From positions 62,001 to 126,000 of the forward strand of contig WTWZ01000002.1 in assembly GCA_009773765.1 (NCBI GenBank): a stretch of 64,000 nucleotides of DNA, given 5' to 3'. Made by a program: the position numbers and the translations under genes. The notes under the pieces were generated by a model. The model made no database searches. It saw only the letters and a program-made list of their open reading frames with translations, and was not told where the DNA came from. The DNA comes from Prolixibacteraceae bacterium. GTDB taxonomy: Bacteria > Bacteroidota > Bacteroidia > Bacteroidales > Prolixibacteraceae. This document shows positions 53,925 to 63,283 of this stretch, one piece after another. How positions within the stretch are numbered: the stretch's first letter is position 1; each line of letters starts with the position of its first letter.

Positions 53925-54071
53925 GCAAAGCCAATTGAGTAGCCATTTTTATACCTGCGGCAGTTAAATAACTGCGGGGCAGAACCTGTATAACAGCAAC
54001 CAGCTTTGGCATAATCGTGTGTATGTTCCATATCGCGATTCCGTTGTTTGTTAACTTCGCGTATTTTAAAT
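53925..54071 (-). pseudogene. Decayed second copy of the ferredoxin-domain gene
   Basis: On the minus strand FKIREVNKQRNRDMEHTHDY, then AGCCYTGSAPQLFN and (after a frameshift) AGIKMATQLA match FKISEVHELL, PGCGCAGSAPQSFN and VAGIKMAAPVG of the intact gene at 51734. The N-terminal ferredoxin domain and the C-terminal domain are missing. It lies beside the intact crp. Confidence 0.8.
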
Positions 54072-54088
54072 TACATTGTTTTTTCGTT

Positions 54089-54194
54089 TTATAAAAACAA
54101 ATGTAAAGGTTGAACGTTTCGAATGATGTATCAATTGTTACAAAACAACAAAAATGATAAATTACCGGCTATTAACTGAGTGCCCTGTTTTTAG
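54089..54194 (+). repeat. Duplicated ferredoxin/crp intergenic segment, copy 2
   Basis: Match to 52625-52730. Here the crp side continues into an intact gene, and the ferredoxin side is a remnant. Confidence 0.8.
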
Positions 54195-54831
54195 GGGAAT
54201 AACAGAAACAGAAGCTGAAAATCTGTTGAATAAGATTCATTTTCAAATAAGAAGTTACTCGAAAGGCGAAGTTGTGGTGGTTGCAGGCGAGCCTGTTTTG
54301 AATTTGTACATCATCATTTCAGGAAGTGTGCGGGGTGAAATGATTGACTACTCGGGAAAGACCATAAAAATAGAAGACATTGAAGCTCCAAAACCCCTGG
54401 CCACGGCATTTTTATTTGGGAAGGAGAACAAATTCCCGGTAACTGTTACTTCAAACAATGAGGTTAAAATACTTTCCATGCCAGTAACTGAATTCTTAAA
54501 ATTGCTGCAACTCAACACCCAGATTCTGAAAAATTATTTGAACAGCATTTCTTCGCGGGCACAGTTTCTTTCGCAAAAACTGAATTTTTTAAGTTTTAAA
54601 ACCATTAAAGGAAAGGTTGCCCATTTTCTGCTCGAACATGCCGGAGAAAAATTCCATTCGGTTGAGTTGAAAAATACCCAACAGCAGTTGGCCGATTTGT
54701 TTGGGGTTACCCGCCCGTCGCTTGCCCGTATTTTTGGAGAAATGCAAAAAGAAGGATTAATCAGAATTACAAACAAAACAGTTGCCCTAATCGATAAAAA
54801 AGCTTTATACGATTTGATGAACAATGCATAA
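54154..54831 (+). CDS. Crp/Fnr-family transcriptional regulator
   Basis: The 225 aa protein has an N-terminal cyclic-nucleotide-binding-like beta roll (FRGITETEAENLLNKIHFQI, VVAGEPVLNLYIIISGSVRG), a long dimerisation helix and a C-terminal winged HTH (NTQQQLADLFGVTRPSLARI, FGEMQKEGLI). It has no Fnr-type Cys cluster at the N-terminus, and only one Cys is visible. Divergent placement relative to a ferredoxin gene in both copies suggests that protein is a target. It overlaps pgeF by 8 bases. Confidence 0.9.
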   Translation: MINYRLLTECPVFRGITETEAENLLNKIHFQIRSYSKGEVVVVAGEPVLNLYIIISGSVRGEMIDYSGKTIKIEDIEAPKPLATAFLFGKENKFPVTVTSNNEVKILSMPVTEFLKLLQLNTQILKNYLNSISSRAQFLSQKLNFLSFKTIKGKVAHFLLEHAGEKFHSVELKNTQQQLADLFGVTRPSLARIFGEMQKEGLIRITNKTVALIDKKALYDLMNNA

Positions 54832-55579
54832 AAAAAACGAACTCATTTATTATAAAATCTTTTCAGGATTTGAAAATGTGGTGGCATTTACAACCACAAA
54901 ACAATCTTTTCAACCGCCGAATCCAAGATTCACGGGCGATTCTCCGGAAATTTTTGAAACCAATCGTTTGCTTTTAGCTGAAAAGCTGATGATAAAACCA
55001 GGACAACTTGTATTTCCGCGACAAACGCACACCAATTGCGTGGCAGAAATTTCAGATATTCCCGATCATGAAATTAAAGAAACCGATGCTCTTGTTACAA
55101 ATAAGCCAGGAATTTGCCTGTGTGTGCAAACTGCCGATTGTGTGCCTGTTTTACTATTCGACCCGAAGATGAATGTAATTTCGGCAGTCCATGCCGGATG
55201 GCGCGGAACGGTTAAAAAAATTACAGGAATTGCCGTTCAGAAAATGGCCCGGAATTATGGTTCATCGCCCAAAAATATAATAGCAGCAATTGGTCCTTCA
55301 ATAGGCCCGGAAATCTATGAAGTTGGCAATGAAGTGGTTGAGGAAGTGCGAAAATCGTTGCCCGTCGCTGATATTTTACTTCTCAAAAACAGTTCGGGTA
55401 ATTTTCATTTAAACCTTTGGGAAGCCAACCGGCAAATTCTGCTGGAAAACGGGCTGCAGGGGAGAAACATTCAAATTTTTGGTGAATGTTCTTTTACCCA
55501 AAACCACAGGTATTTTTCGGCCCGAAAAGAAGGCGCCGAAACGGGCAGAATTGTTTCCGGAATTATGATTCTGTGTTAA
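54824..55579 (+). CDS. pgeF: Purine nucleoside phosphorylase/laccase-domain protein (PgeF/YfiH family)
   Basis: The 251 aa protein has the YfiH metal-site motifs: QTHTNCVAEI (His), CVQTADCVPVLLFD (Cys) and VSAVHAGWRGTVKKI (His). E. coli YfiH/PgeF edits cell-wall precursors, and human FAMIN-type relatives act on purine nucleosides; the role here is not fixed by sequence. It is coupled to the crp gene by overlap. Confidence 0.9.
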   Translation: MHKKNELIYYKIFSGFENVVAFTTTKQSFQPPNPRFTGDSPEIFETNRLLLAEKLMIKPGQLVFPRQTHTNCVAEISDIPDHEIKETDALVTNKPGICLCVQTADCVPVLLFDPKMNVISAVHAGWRGTVKKITGIAVQKMARNYGSSPKNIIAAIGPSIGPEIYEVGNEVVEEVRKSLPVADILLLKNSSGNFHLNLWEANRQILLENGLQGRNIQIFGECSFTQNHRYFSARKEGAETGRIVSGIMILC

Positions 55580-55711
55580 AACAGAAAACAAGCTGCAAAC
55601 CATAAAAAATTCTTAAAAAACAATTCTGTCCTTCCTTTTTGGGGCAAAACAATTATCTTCGCAACTGTTAAATTATCAGAATCTTATTAATTTCCGGGAA
55701 ATCAACAGCAA

Positions 55712-58700
55712 ATGAAGAAATATTCACTGTACAACAATGTTTTTGGCTGGGCAACCTTTATCATTTCAGCCGTTGTTTATTTATTGACTATTGAGCCAAC
55801 GACCAGTTTCTGGGATTGCGGGGAGTTTGTTGCCACCGCATACAAACTTCAGGTTGGGCATCCCCCGGGAGCGCCTATTTATATGATAGCGGGCAGGTTT
55901 TTTACCCTTTTTGGCGGGCCTGGAGATGCCGCAGTTTTGGTAAATTCGATGTCGGCGCTGGCAAGCGCCTTTACTATTATGTTCCTGTTCTGGACGATAA
56001 CACATCTGGCCAGGAAGCTGGTTGTGAATGGTGAAAATATTTCAACCGGACAAACCATTTCCATTATTTCCAGCGGCTTTGTTGGCGCTTTGGCTTACAC
56101 TTTCTCCGACACTTTCTGGTTTTCGGCAGTTGAGGGCGAAGTGTATGCATTCTCATCATTAATGACTGCAATTGTATTCTGGGCCATTCTGAAATGGGAA
56201 AACGTGGCCGATAAGCCTTATTCAAACCACTGGCTGATTTTTATTTCCTACATCATGGGTCTCTCAATTGGAGTTCACCTTCTGAATTTGCTGGCAATTC
56301 CGGCTATTGTTTTTGTATATTATTTCAAAAAATTTGAAGTAACCCGTAAAGGAATTATTGCCGCGCTTGCAGTTTCGGTAGCTGTTCTTGGAACTATAAT
56401 GTGGGGAATTATTCCTGGTTTTGTAACTATAGGTTCCTGGTTCGAACTGTTGTTTGTGAATACATTCGGACTGCCATTTCACACGGGACTTTTATTTTAT
56501 GTGGTGTTAATAATTGCTTTAGTTGTTTACGGAATCTGGTACACTACAAAAAAACAATTGGTAATGTGGAACACTATTATTGTTGGCGTTACCGTGATTT
56601 TAATCGGATATTCGTCCTTTGCGCTCATTATCATCCGTTCATCGGCCCAACCGCCAATGGACCAAAACAGTCCTAACAATGCTTTCTCTTTATTGAGTTA
56701 TTTAAACCGCGAACAGTATGGTGATAACCCGCTTTTATACGGACATTTTTATAATTCGCCGCTCGACCCGCAACAACGATATAGCCAGGGTAAAGCGGTT
56801 TACACGCCAATTGACGGTAAATATGTTGTTACCAACCATCGTGTAGTTCCAAATTACGACGACAAGTTCAATATGCTTTTCCCACGAATGTGGAGCACTA
56901 TGGAATCTTTTCATGCCGATGATTATATTGAATGGGGAAAAATAAAGGGCAAACGCATTCAGCATAAAAACGAACAGGGAGAAAACGAAATCATTGTTAA
57001 GCCAACCTTTACAGAGAACATGCGTTTCTTTTTCAGGTATCACGTTAACCACATGTACTGGCGATATTTTATGTGGAATTTTGCAGGCCGTCAAAACGAT
57101 ATTCAAAGTCATGGAAGTGTTATTCATGGGAACTGGATTAGCGGGATTAAATTTATTGACAATGCAATGTTGGGCAATCAGGATAATTTACCCGCCAGCC
57201 TGGCCAACAACAAGGCAAAAAACGCCTATTATTTTCTCCCTCTTTTACTCGGTCTGCTGGGTATATTTTTTCACTACAGTAAAGGGGCTGAAGGCAAAAA
57301 GGGCCTTTGGGTTGTTTTCCTGTTGTTTTTCATGACGGGGCTTGCCATTGTAATTTACCTGAACCAATATCCGCACCAGCCGCGTGAGCGCGATTACGCT
57401 TATGCCGGGTCGTTTTATGCCTTTACCATTTGGATTGGGCTCGGTGTTCTTGCCTTAGCTGAAGGATTGAGAAAGTTTCTGCCCGAAACCGTTTCTGCGG
57501 GAATTGCCGGAATATTAACTCTTTTGCTTGTTCCCGGAATTATGGCAGCCGAAAACTGGGACGACCACGATCGCTCGAACCGTTACACAGCGCGCGATTT
57601 TGGCGCCAACTACCTGAAATCATGCGCGCCAAACGGAATTATTTTCACCAATGGCGATAACGATACTTTCCCACTCTGGTACAATCAGGATGTTGAAGGC
57701 GTACGCACAGATATCCGCGTGTGCAATCTGAGTTATTTGCAAACCGACTGGTACATTAACCAAATGCGGCGTAAAGCCTACGAGTCGGACCCAATGCCAT
57801 TTTCTATGACTCCCGACAAATACATTCAGGGAACGCGCGATGTGGTTTACCTGATGGACAATCCACGAATTGCCCGCCAAACCATCGGGTTGAAAGAAGC
57901 GATTGATTTTATAGCCGATGATAACCCTGCAACCAAATTGCAACAAGCGGATAATGCGGCTTACATTCCGAAGAAAATACTGAGTTTTAAAATTGATAAA
58001 GAAGCAGTTATCAGAAATAAAGTGGTTCGTCCGCAGGATTATGATAAAATTGTCGATACAATTACCATCGATTTATCAGACCGGAGTTACCTTTCGAAAG
58101 ATGAAATGATGATACTGGATTTACTTGCAACAAATAACTGGGAACGGCCAATTTACTGGGCAATTACGGTTGGACGGAATAAATACCTGAACCTTGAAAA
58201 TTATTTTCAGGTGGAAGGATTTGCTTACCGCTTGGTGCCGATTAAAAGCGAAAGCCAGCCCGACCGTTTGATGTTTGGAAATGTGGCTTCAGACATCATG
58301 TACGATAATATCATGAATAAATTCAAATGGGGAAATATGAATGACCCCAAAATTTACATCGATGAAAACAATATGCGGATGATGTCCAACATTACTAACA
58401 GTTTTAACCGGTTGGCAACCACTTTAGTTGACGAGGGGAAAAAAGATTCGGCCATCGCTGTCATCGATCGCTGCCTGGAACTGATGCCATTAAATATTGT
58501 CCCTCCCGGATATTTTACAATTGAACTCGCTGGCAACTATTTTAGGGCTGGTTCAACTGAAAAAGGGAAACAACTTCTGGAACAGGTATTTAATTCATTC
58601 AACGACGATTTGAGTTATTACTTCTCATTAGACCGTAAATTTATTGCAAGTAAAAGCATTAACGAAGAGATTCAGCGTACAATGTTCTTCCTTCAGATTA

Positions 58701-58795
58701 TTGAAAGAACTGCACGCAGTAACAATCAAACCGAACTGGCGCAAAAAGTGGGCGATGCAATGCAAGGTTATTTTTCAAAATTCAATTCAATTTAA
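55712..58795 (+). CDS. DUF2723 (GT117-type) large membrane protein
   Basis: The 1027 aa protein has about 11 TM helices in the first ~600 residues. They start with ISAVVYLLTIEPTTSFWDCG (the conserved DxGE-like Asp of the GT-C fold region), followed by GHPPGAPIYMIAGRFFTLFG. A large exported C-terminal part holds NYLKSCAPNGIIFTNGDNDT, FPLWYNQDVEGVRTDIRV, and a TPR-like end. Bacteroidota members are annotated as GT117 protein O-glycosyltransferase candidates. It starts a plus-strand group with purD and a DUF6427 gene (gaps of 21 and 5 bases). Confidence 0.85.
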   Translation: MKKYSLYNNVFGWATFIISAVVYLLTIEPTTSFWDCGEFVATAYKLQVGHPPGAPIYMIAGRFFTLFGGPGDAAVLVNSMSALASAFTIMFLFWTITHLARKLVVNGENISTGQTISIISSGFVGALAYTFSDTFWFSAVEGEVYAFSSLMTAIVFWAILKWENVADKPYSNHWLIFISYIMGLSIGVHLLNLLAIPAIVFVYYFKKFEVTRKGIIAALAVSVAVLGTIMWGIIPGFVTIGSWFELLFVNTFGLPFHTGLLFYVVLIIALVVYGIWYTTKKQLVMWNTIIVGVTVILIGYSSFALIIIRSSAQPPMDQNSPNNAFSLLSYLNREQYGDNPLLYGHFYNSPLDPQQRYSQGKAVYTPIDGKYVVTNHRVVPNYDDKFNMLFPRMWSTMESFHADDYIEWGKIKGKRIQHKNEQGENEIIVKPTFTENMRFFFRYHVNHMYWRYFMWNFAGRQNDIQSHGSVIHGNWISGIKFIDNAMLGNQDNLPASLANNKAKNAYYFLPLLLGLLGIFFHYSKGAEGKKGLWVVFLLFFMTGLAIVIYLNQYPHQPRERDYAYAGSFYAFTIWIGLGVLALAEGLRKFLPETVSAGIAGILTLLLVPGIMAAENWDDHDRSNRYTARDFGANYLKSCAPNGIIFTNGDNDTFPLWYNQDVEGVRTDIRVCNLSYLQTDWYINQMRRKAYESDPMPFSMTPDKYIQGTRDVVYLMDNPRIARQTIGLKEAIDFIADDNPATKLQQADNAAYIPKKILSFKIDKEAVIRNKVVRPQDYDKIVDTITIDLSDRSYLSKDEMMILDLLATNNWERPIYWAITVGRNKYLNLENYFQVEGFAYRLVPIKSESQPDRLMFGNVASDIMYDNIMNKFKWGNMNDPKIYIDENNMRMMSNITNSFNRLATTLVDEGKKDSAIAVIDRCLELMPLNIVPPGYFTIELAGNYFRAGSTEKGKQLLEQVFNSFNDDLSYYFSLDRKFIASKSINEEIQRTMFFLQIIERTARSNNQTELAQKVGDAMQGYFSKFNSI

Positions 58796-58816
58796 AATCG
58801 AAACGTAGGTTAAAAA

Positions 58817-60085
58817 ATGAATATTCTGATTATTGGGCCAGGTGGCCGCAAACATGCCATGGGGTGGAAAATAAAGCAAAGCACCAAAGTTAACCAGTTG
58901 TTTTTTGCTCCCGGAAATGCAGGCACATCCCAAATTGGCGTCAACCTGAACACCAATGTTGCCGATTTTCAGAATATTAAAACTTTAGCGCTGCAAAACA
59001 ACATCGATTTAATGGTTATTGGCCCCGAAGTTCCGTTGGTTGAAGGGCTACACGATTTTTTTGCGAACGATTCAGAATTAAAATCAGTTAAAGTAATCGG
59101 CCCAAAAAAAGAAGGCGCACAGTTGGAAGGGAGTAAGGATTTTGCCAAAGACTTTATGGTGCGGCACAATATTCCAACTGCCCGGTACTTAACGGTGTCC
59201 AGCGGAAATATGGAAGAAGGCCTGATGTTTCTTGAAACTTTAAAACCACCGTATGTTTTAAAAGCCGATGGTTTGGCTGCCGGAAAGGGAGTTTTGATTA
59301 TTGAATCGCTGAAAGAAACAAAAAATTCGCTGAAAGTAATGCTTGACGGCCAATTTGGCGATGCCAGCCGTAAAGTGGTAATAGAAGAGTTTTTAAACGG
59401 AATTGAGGTATCGGTTTTTGTTATTACCGATGGTAAAAGCTACAAAATACTCCCCGAAGCCAAAGATTACAAACGCATTGGCGAAGGCGACACCGGCCTT
59501 AACACAGGTGGAATGGGAGCCATTTCACCAGTTTCGTTTGCCGATGCCGAATTTATGGAAAAAGTGGAAAAACGAATCATTCAACCCACCATTTCAGGAC
59601 TGCAAAAAGATAACATTGAATACTGTGGTTTTATATTTTTCGGGCTAATCAGCGTTAATAAAGAACCGTATGTTATTGAATACAACGCCAGAATGGGCGA
59701 TCCCGAAACAGAAGCGGTGATGTTGCGCATAAAATCTGATTTTGTTGATTTGCTCGAAGGCGCCGCAACCGGAACACTCGAAAATAAAACCATTGAAATA
59801 GACGAAAGGGCGGCAGTTGCGCTGATGCTGGTTTCGGGAGGATACCCCGGAAATTATGAGAACGGGAAAGTAATTTCAGGAATTGAAAATGTGACAAAAA
59901 GTATTGTTTTTCATGCCGGGACTAAAACTGAAAATAACAGCATTGTTACCGCCGGCGGGAGGGTAATCGCAGTTAGTTCGTACGGAACAGATATAAACAG
60001 CGCATTAAAAACTTCGTACGAAAATGCCAAAATCATTCAATTCGATAAAATGTATTACCGGAAAGATTTAGGGTTCGACCTGTAA
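58817..60085 (+). CDS. purD: Phosphoribosylamine-glycine ligase
   Basis: PurD joins phosphoribosylamine and glycine with ATP in the second step of purine synthesis. The 422 aa protein has the N-terminal LIIGPGGRKHAMGWK, the ATP-grasp region (VLKADGLAAGKGVLI, NTGGMGAISPV) and YVIEYNARMGDPETEAVMLR with metal ligands. The usual GxGGREHA motif appears as GPGGRKHA. The length is normal and the gene is intact. Confidence 0.95.
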   Translation: MNILIIGPGGRKHAMGWKIKQSTKVNQLFFAPGNAGTSQIGVNLNTNVADFQNIKTLALQNNIDLMVIGPEVPLVEGLHDFFANDSELKSVKVIGPKKEGAQLEGSKDFAKDFMVRHNIPTARYLTVSSGNMEEGLMFLETLKPPYVLKADGLAAGKGVLIIESLKETKNSLKVMLDGQFGDASRKVVIEEFLNGIEVSVFVITDGKSYKILPEAKDYKRIGEGDTGLNTGGMGAISPVSFADAEFMEKVEKRIIQPTISGLQKDNIEYCGFIFFGLISVNKEPYVIEYNARMGDPETEAVMLRIKSDFVDLLEGAATGTLENKTIEIDERAAVALMLVSGGYPGNYENGKVISGIENVTKSIVFHAGTKTENNSIVTAGGRVIAVSSYGTDINSALKTSYENAKIIQFDKMYYRKDLGFDL

Positions 60086-60090
60086 AAAAA

Positions 60091-61089
60091 ATGATTTTAC
60101 GATTATTAAAATCCAGTAACCCATTTATTTATATCCTTTTCCTGCTTATCGGAACCTTGTTCTGGATGGGTAGTTTAATACAACCTTTGCCATACAGTTT
60201 TTTTGATGGTGAAAACAACAATGTTTTCTATTACCCGATTTTTAAAATTACTGCCAAACTGCCCCTTTTGCAAGTTGTCCTCTCTTTGGTTATTGTTCTT
60301 TTTCTGGCATTTTTAATTCAGCTAATCAACAGCAGGTACGCCCTTATTAAAGCCCGGACAAAACTGCCAATTGCTGTTTTCATCATTTTTGCCGGGGGTT
60401 TTACAACCATACATACGCTTCATCCGGTGTTTTTTGGGGCCATTTTTCTGCTCTTTGGTATAAACAGTTTGTTTTCAATTTTTAATAATCCGAAACCACA
60501 TACTGAGATTTTTAACGCCGGGCTTTTCATTTCAATTGGAACACTTTTTTATTTTAACCTGATTGTAGTCCTGCCAGCATTTCTGTTTGCCATTTCCATT
60601 TTGCGCCGCGAGAGAAACTGGCGCGAATTTCTGATTCTTATTTTTGGTTTTGTCATCCCTGCTTTATTTGCGTTAAGTTATGCCTTTTTAACCGACCAAC
60701 TGAACGGATTTTTTATCACTTTTCAGCGAAACATAGTTACACCGGTAAACTATTTAAGCAACAACCTCCCAATGCTGGGATATTTGATTTTACTGGTTTT
60801 GCTTACCCTCATTGGCAGTGCTAAAATATTGACGCAATATGATTCGATGAAAGTCAGCACCCGCAAATATTACCTGGTCCTGCTCATTATATTTATTTTT
60901 TCGATGATCAGTTTTATTTTTGTCCCGGGAGCTTCGCTCGAAATGCTTGTTGTTTCGTTGCTAACTGTAACTTTTCTGGTATCAAATCTCTTTACGTCAA
61001 TTGAGTCGGGTTTCTGGCGGGAACTACTTTTTACGCTATTATTATTTTCTGCCATTTTTATGCAATTTGCCGAAAGGATGTTTGGTTGA
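60091..61089 (+). CDS. DUF6427-like integral membrane protein
   Basis: The 332 aa protein is almost entirely hydrophobic with about 9-10 TM helices, and the N-terminal MILRLLKSSNPFIYILFLLI is typical of a Bacteroidota membrane family (DUF6427) of unknown function. It follows purD by 5 bases. Confidence 0.7.
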   Translation: MILRLLKSSNPFIYILFLLIGTLFWMGSLIQPLPYSFFDGENNNVFYYPIFKITAKLPLLQVVLSLVIVLFLAFLIQLINSRYALIKARTKLPIAVFIIFAGGFTTIHTLHPVFFGAIFLLFGINSLFSIFNNPKPHTEIFNAGLFISIGTLFYFNLIVVLPAFLFAISILRRERNWREFLILIFGFVIPALFALSYAFLTDQLNGFFITFQRNIVTPVNYLSNNLPMLGYLILLVLLTLIGSAKILTQYDSMKVSTRKYYLVLLIIFIFSMISFIFVPGASLEMLVVSLLTVTFLVSNLFTSIESGFWRELLFTLLLFSAIFMQFAERMFG

Positions 61090-61124
61090 AGACCAACTCA
61101 ACCAGTAAATTCAAAACAAATAGG

Positions 61125-61132
61125 TAATTTTG
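61125..61132 (+). promoter_or_regulatory. -7 box upstream of tsaB
   Basis: TAATTTTG (then C) is an exact TAnnTTTG match, 24 bases before the tsaB start. A clear -33 TTG is not visible. Confidence 0.45.
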
Positions 61133-61155
61133 CCCCAATAATTCATAGAATATCA

Positions 61156-61869
61156 ATGGTGCTCATTTTAAATATCGAAACATCAACCGAAGTCTGTTCT
61201 GTTTCACTGGCCGAAAACGGAAATCTTGTTGTATTGAAAGAAAGCAACGAAGGGTTTAACCATTCGAAATCGGTAACGGTTTTTATTGAAGAAATTTTTA
61301 AAGGGAATAATTTAAAAATTAACGCGCTCGATGCTGTGGCGGTGAGTAAGGGCCCCGGTTCGTACACTGGCTTGCGCATTGGCGTTTCTGTTGCCAAAGG
61401 ATTGTGTTACGGATTGAATATTCCGCTTATTTCGGTTTGTTCGCTGGAAATGATGGCTGTTCATACTGCCCGGAACCTTGAAAAATATTTGCCGGGAAGA
61501 AGTACTTTGCCTTTTCTTTTTTGCCCTATGATTGACGCCCGCCGAATGGAGGTTTACACCGCGCTTTACAATTCGGGGGGGGAGGAAATCCGTCCTGTTT
61601 CAGCCGAAATTATTGATGATAATTTTCTTTCCGGATTTTTTGGCACACATCAAATACTCATTTTTGGCAATGGCGCCGAAAAATGTAAAGACCGGTTAAA
61701 TCACAAAAATGCCTATTTAGCCGGCCCGAATTCAACCTCGGCACAGTTTATGCAAGCCATTTCAGAAGCAAAATTTAAAAAACAGGAATTTGAAGATATT
61801 GCCTGTTTCGAACCGTTTTACCTGAAAAACTTCGTGGCAACCATTCCAAAAGATAAAATTCTGAAATGA
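61156..61869 (+). CDS. tsaB: tRNA threonylcarbamoyladenosine biosynthesis protein TsaB
   Basis: The 237 aa ASKHA-fold protein is the scaffold partner of TsaD and TsaE in t6A formation. Motifs are LILNIETSTEVCSVSLAENG, FNHSKSVTVFI, AVAVSKGPGSYTGLRIGVSV and MIDARRMEVYTALY. It overlaps the DUF3108 gene by 4 bases. Confidence 0.94.
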   Translation: MVLILNIETSTEVCSVSLAENGNLVVLKESNEGFNHSKSVTVFIEEIFKGNNLKINALDAVAVSKGPGSYTGLRIGVSVAKGLCYGLNIPLISVCSLEMMAVHTARNLEKYLPGRSTLPFLFCPMIDARRMEVYTALYNSGGEEIRPVSAEIIDDNFLSGFFGTHQILIFGNGAEKCKDRLNHKNAYLAGPNSTSAQFMQAISEAKFKKQEFEDIACFEPFYLKNFVATIPKDKILK

Positions 61870-62600
61870 AAAAATTTATGGGCCTAACTCTCTTGTTTTT
61901 TCTGCTGGCGCAAACCGTTTCAGCAAAAAGGGAGAGAATATTGTTTGATTTGAAATTTGAATTTGCAAAGGGTGGCGAAGCGGTGCTTGCCATTACGGAT
62001 ACAATTTACAAAGGTTTGCCGGCAATTCATTATTACATGGTTGCCCGAACCACCGGAATCACAGACAAATTGTTTGGGGTAAACGATGTTTACGAAACTA
62101 TTGTTGACGCCAAAACATTACTGCCGTTAAAATCAATCAGAAATATTAAGGAAAGGAAATACCGCTGGTACAACGAAACTTATTTTTACCACGACATCGA
62201 CTCGTTAAACAGCAATAAAACCGGATGGATAGCAATACCTGATAACCTTGTCGATATCGTTTCGGTATTTTTCTATTTCATTAATAATCATCTTTTTAAT
62301 AAAATTGAAACCGGGTCAATTGTTACATTGCCTACTTATCACGGTGACAAAATATCAGACGTTTCGATAAAGTACATTGGCGAAAGCAAGGTAAGGACCG
62401 TTTTGGGCGAAATTAAAACTTATGTGCTTGTTCCATCGGTTGACAAGGGAAAACTGCTGAACCGCTCCGACGGGGTCATGTTTTTTATTTCAAAAGAAAA
62501 AAAAATACCGGTCCTGCTCGAATTCGACATGAAACTGGGGCAGTTAAAAGCAGTACTCCGGAGTTACAAAATTGATAACGTTGAGCAGATTACTAAGTAA
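61866..62600 (+). CDS. Exported DUF3108-like protein
   Basis: The 244 aa protein has a signal peptide (MKKFMGLTLLFFLLAQTVSA) and a beta-rich body like DUF3108 proteins (VYETIVDAKTLLPLKSIRNI, GSIVTLPTYHGDKISDVSIK, KKIPVLLEFDMKLGQLKAVL). It is probably periplasmic; the function is unknown. It is translationally coupled to tsaB. Confidence 0.75.
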   Translation: MKKFMGLTLLFFLLAQTVSAKRERILFDLKFEFAKGGEAVLAITDTIYKGLPAIHYYMVARTTGITDKLFGVNDVYETIVDAKTLLPLKSIRNIKERKYRWYNETYFYHDIDSLNSNKTGWIAIPDNLVDIVSVFFYFINNHLFNKIETGSIVTLPTYHGDKISDVSIKYIGESKVRTVLGEIKTYVLVPSVDKGKLLNRSDGVMFFISKEKKIPVLLEFDMKLGQLKAVLRSYKIDNVEQITK

Positions 62601-62638
62601 CGGGAGTGATTTTTAAGGTAAAAAATGATTAGTGAATG

Positions 62639-62667
62639 TTGATTTGTAACCGTTTTATTTATTTTTG
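62639..62667 (+). promoter_or_regulatory. efp promoter
   Basis: TTG-N18-TATTTTTG matches the Bacteroidota -33/-7 consensus exactly (TAnnTTTG followed by C). It lies 30 bases upstream of the efp start. Confidence 0.65.
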
Positions 62668-62696
62668 CGCCGTAAATAACAAGAAAAGATAAATTC

Positions 62697-63266
62697 ATGG
62701 CTTCAACATCAGATTTCAGAAACGGATTGTGTTTCATGTTTAAAGGTGACATCCACACAATCGTTAGCTTCCTGCATGTAAAACCCGGTAAAGGCCCGGC
62801 TTTTGTTCGTACTAAACTCAGGAATATCAAAACAGGCAGAATAATAGAAAACACTTTTAACTCGGGCGTAAAGGTTGAAGATGTTCGTGTAGAGCGTCGG
62901 CAGTACCAGTATCTTTATAAGGACGAAGCCGGTTTAAATGTGATGAATACCCAGTCTTTCGAGCAGATTTCAATCCCGGAAAGCATGATTGAAAATGCCG
63001 ACCTGATGAAAGAGGGGCAAATCATCGAAATTCAGTTTCACGCCGATGAAGAAATGCCGTTAACTGCTGAAATGCCCCCGGTTGTTGAACTCCAGGTAAC
63101 ATCAACAATAGCCGGCGAAAAAGGGAATACAGCCAGTTCGAATGCATTAAAACCGGCAACAGTTGAAACCGGGGCAGAACTTATGGTTCCGATGTTTATC
63201 AATGAAGGCGACATTATCAAAGTAAGTACGGTTGACAGGAGTTACAACGAGCGGGTTAGGCAATAG
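62697..63266 (+). CDS. efp: Translation elongation factor P
   Basis: EF-P helps the ribosome make polyproline peptide bonds. The 189 aa protein has the three-domain EF-P form. The N-terminal loop VKPGKGPAFVRTKLRN bears the tip Lys (about residue 32), and the C-terminal domain ends GAELMVPMFINEGDIIKVST. The length is normal. Its own promoter and terminator flank it. Confidence 0.96.
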   Translation: MASTSDFRNGLCFMFKGDIHTIVSFLHVKPGKGPAFVRTKLRNIKTGRIIENTFNSGVKVEDVRVERRQYQYLYKDEAGLNVMNTQSFEQISIPESMIENADLMKEGQIIEIQFHADEEMPLTAEMPPVVELQVTSTIAGEKGNTASSNALKPATVETGAELMVPMFINEGDIIKVSTVDRSYNERVRQ

Positions 63267-63283
63267 AAATTTATTACCGAATA

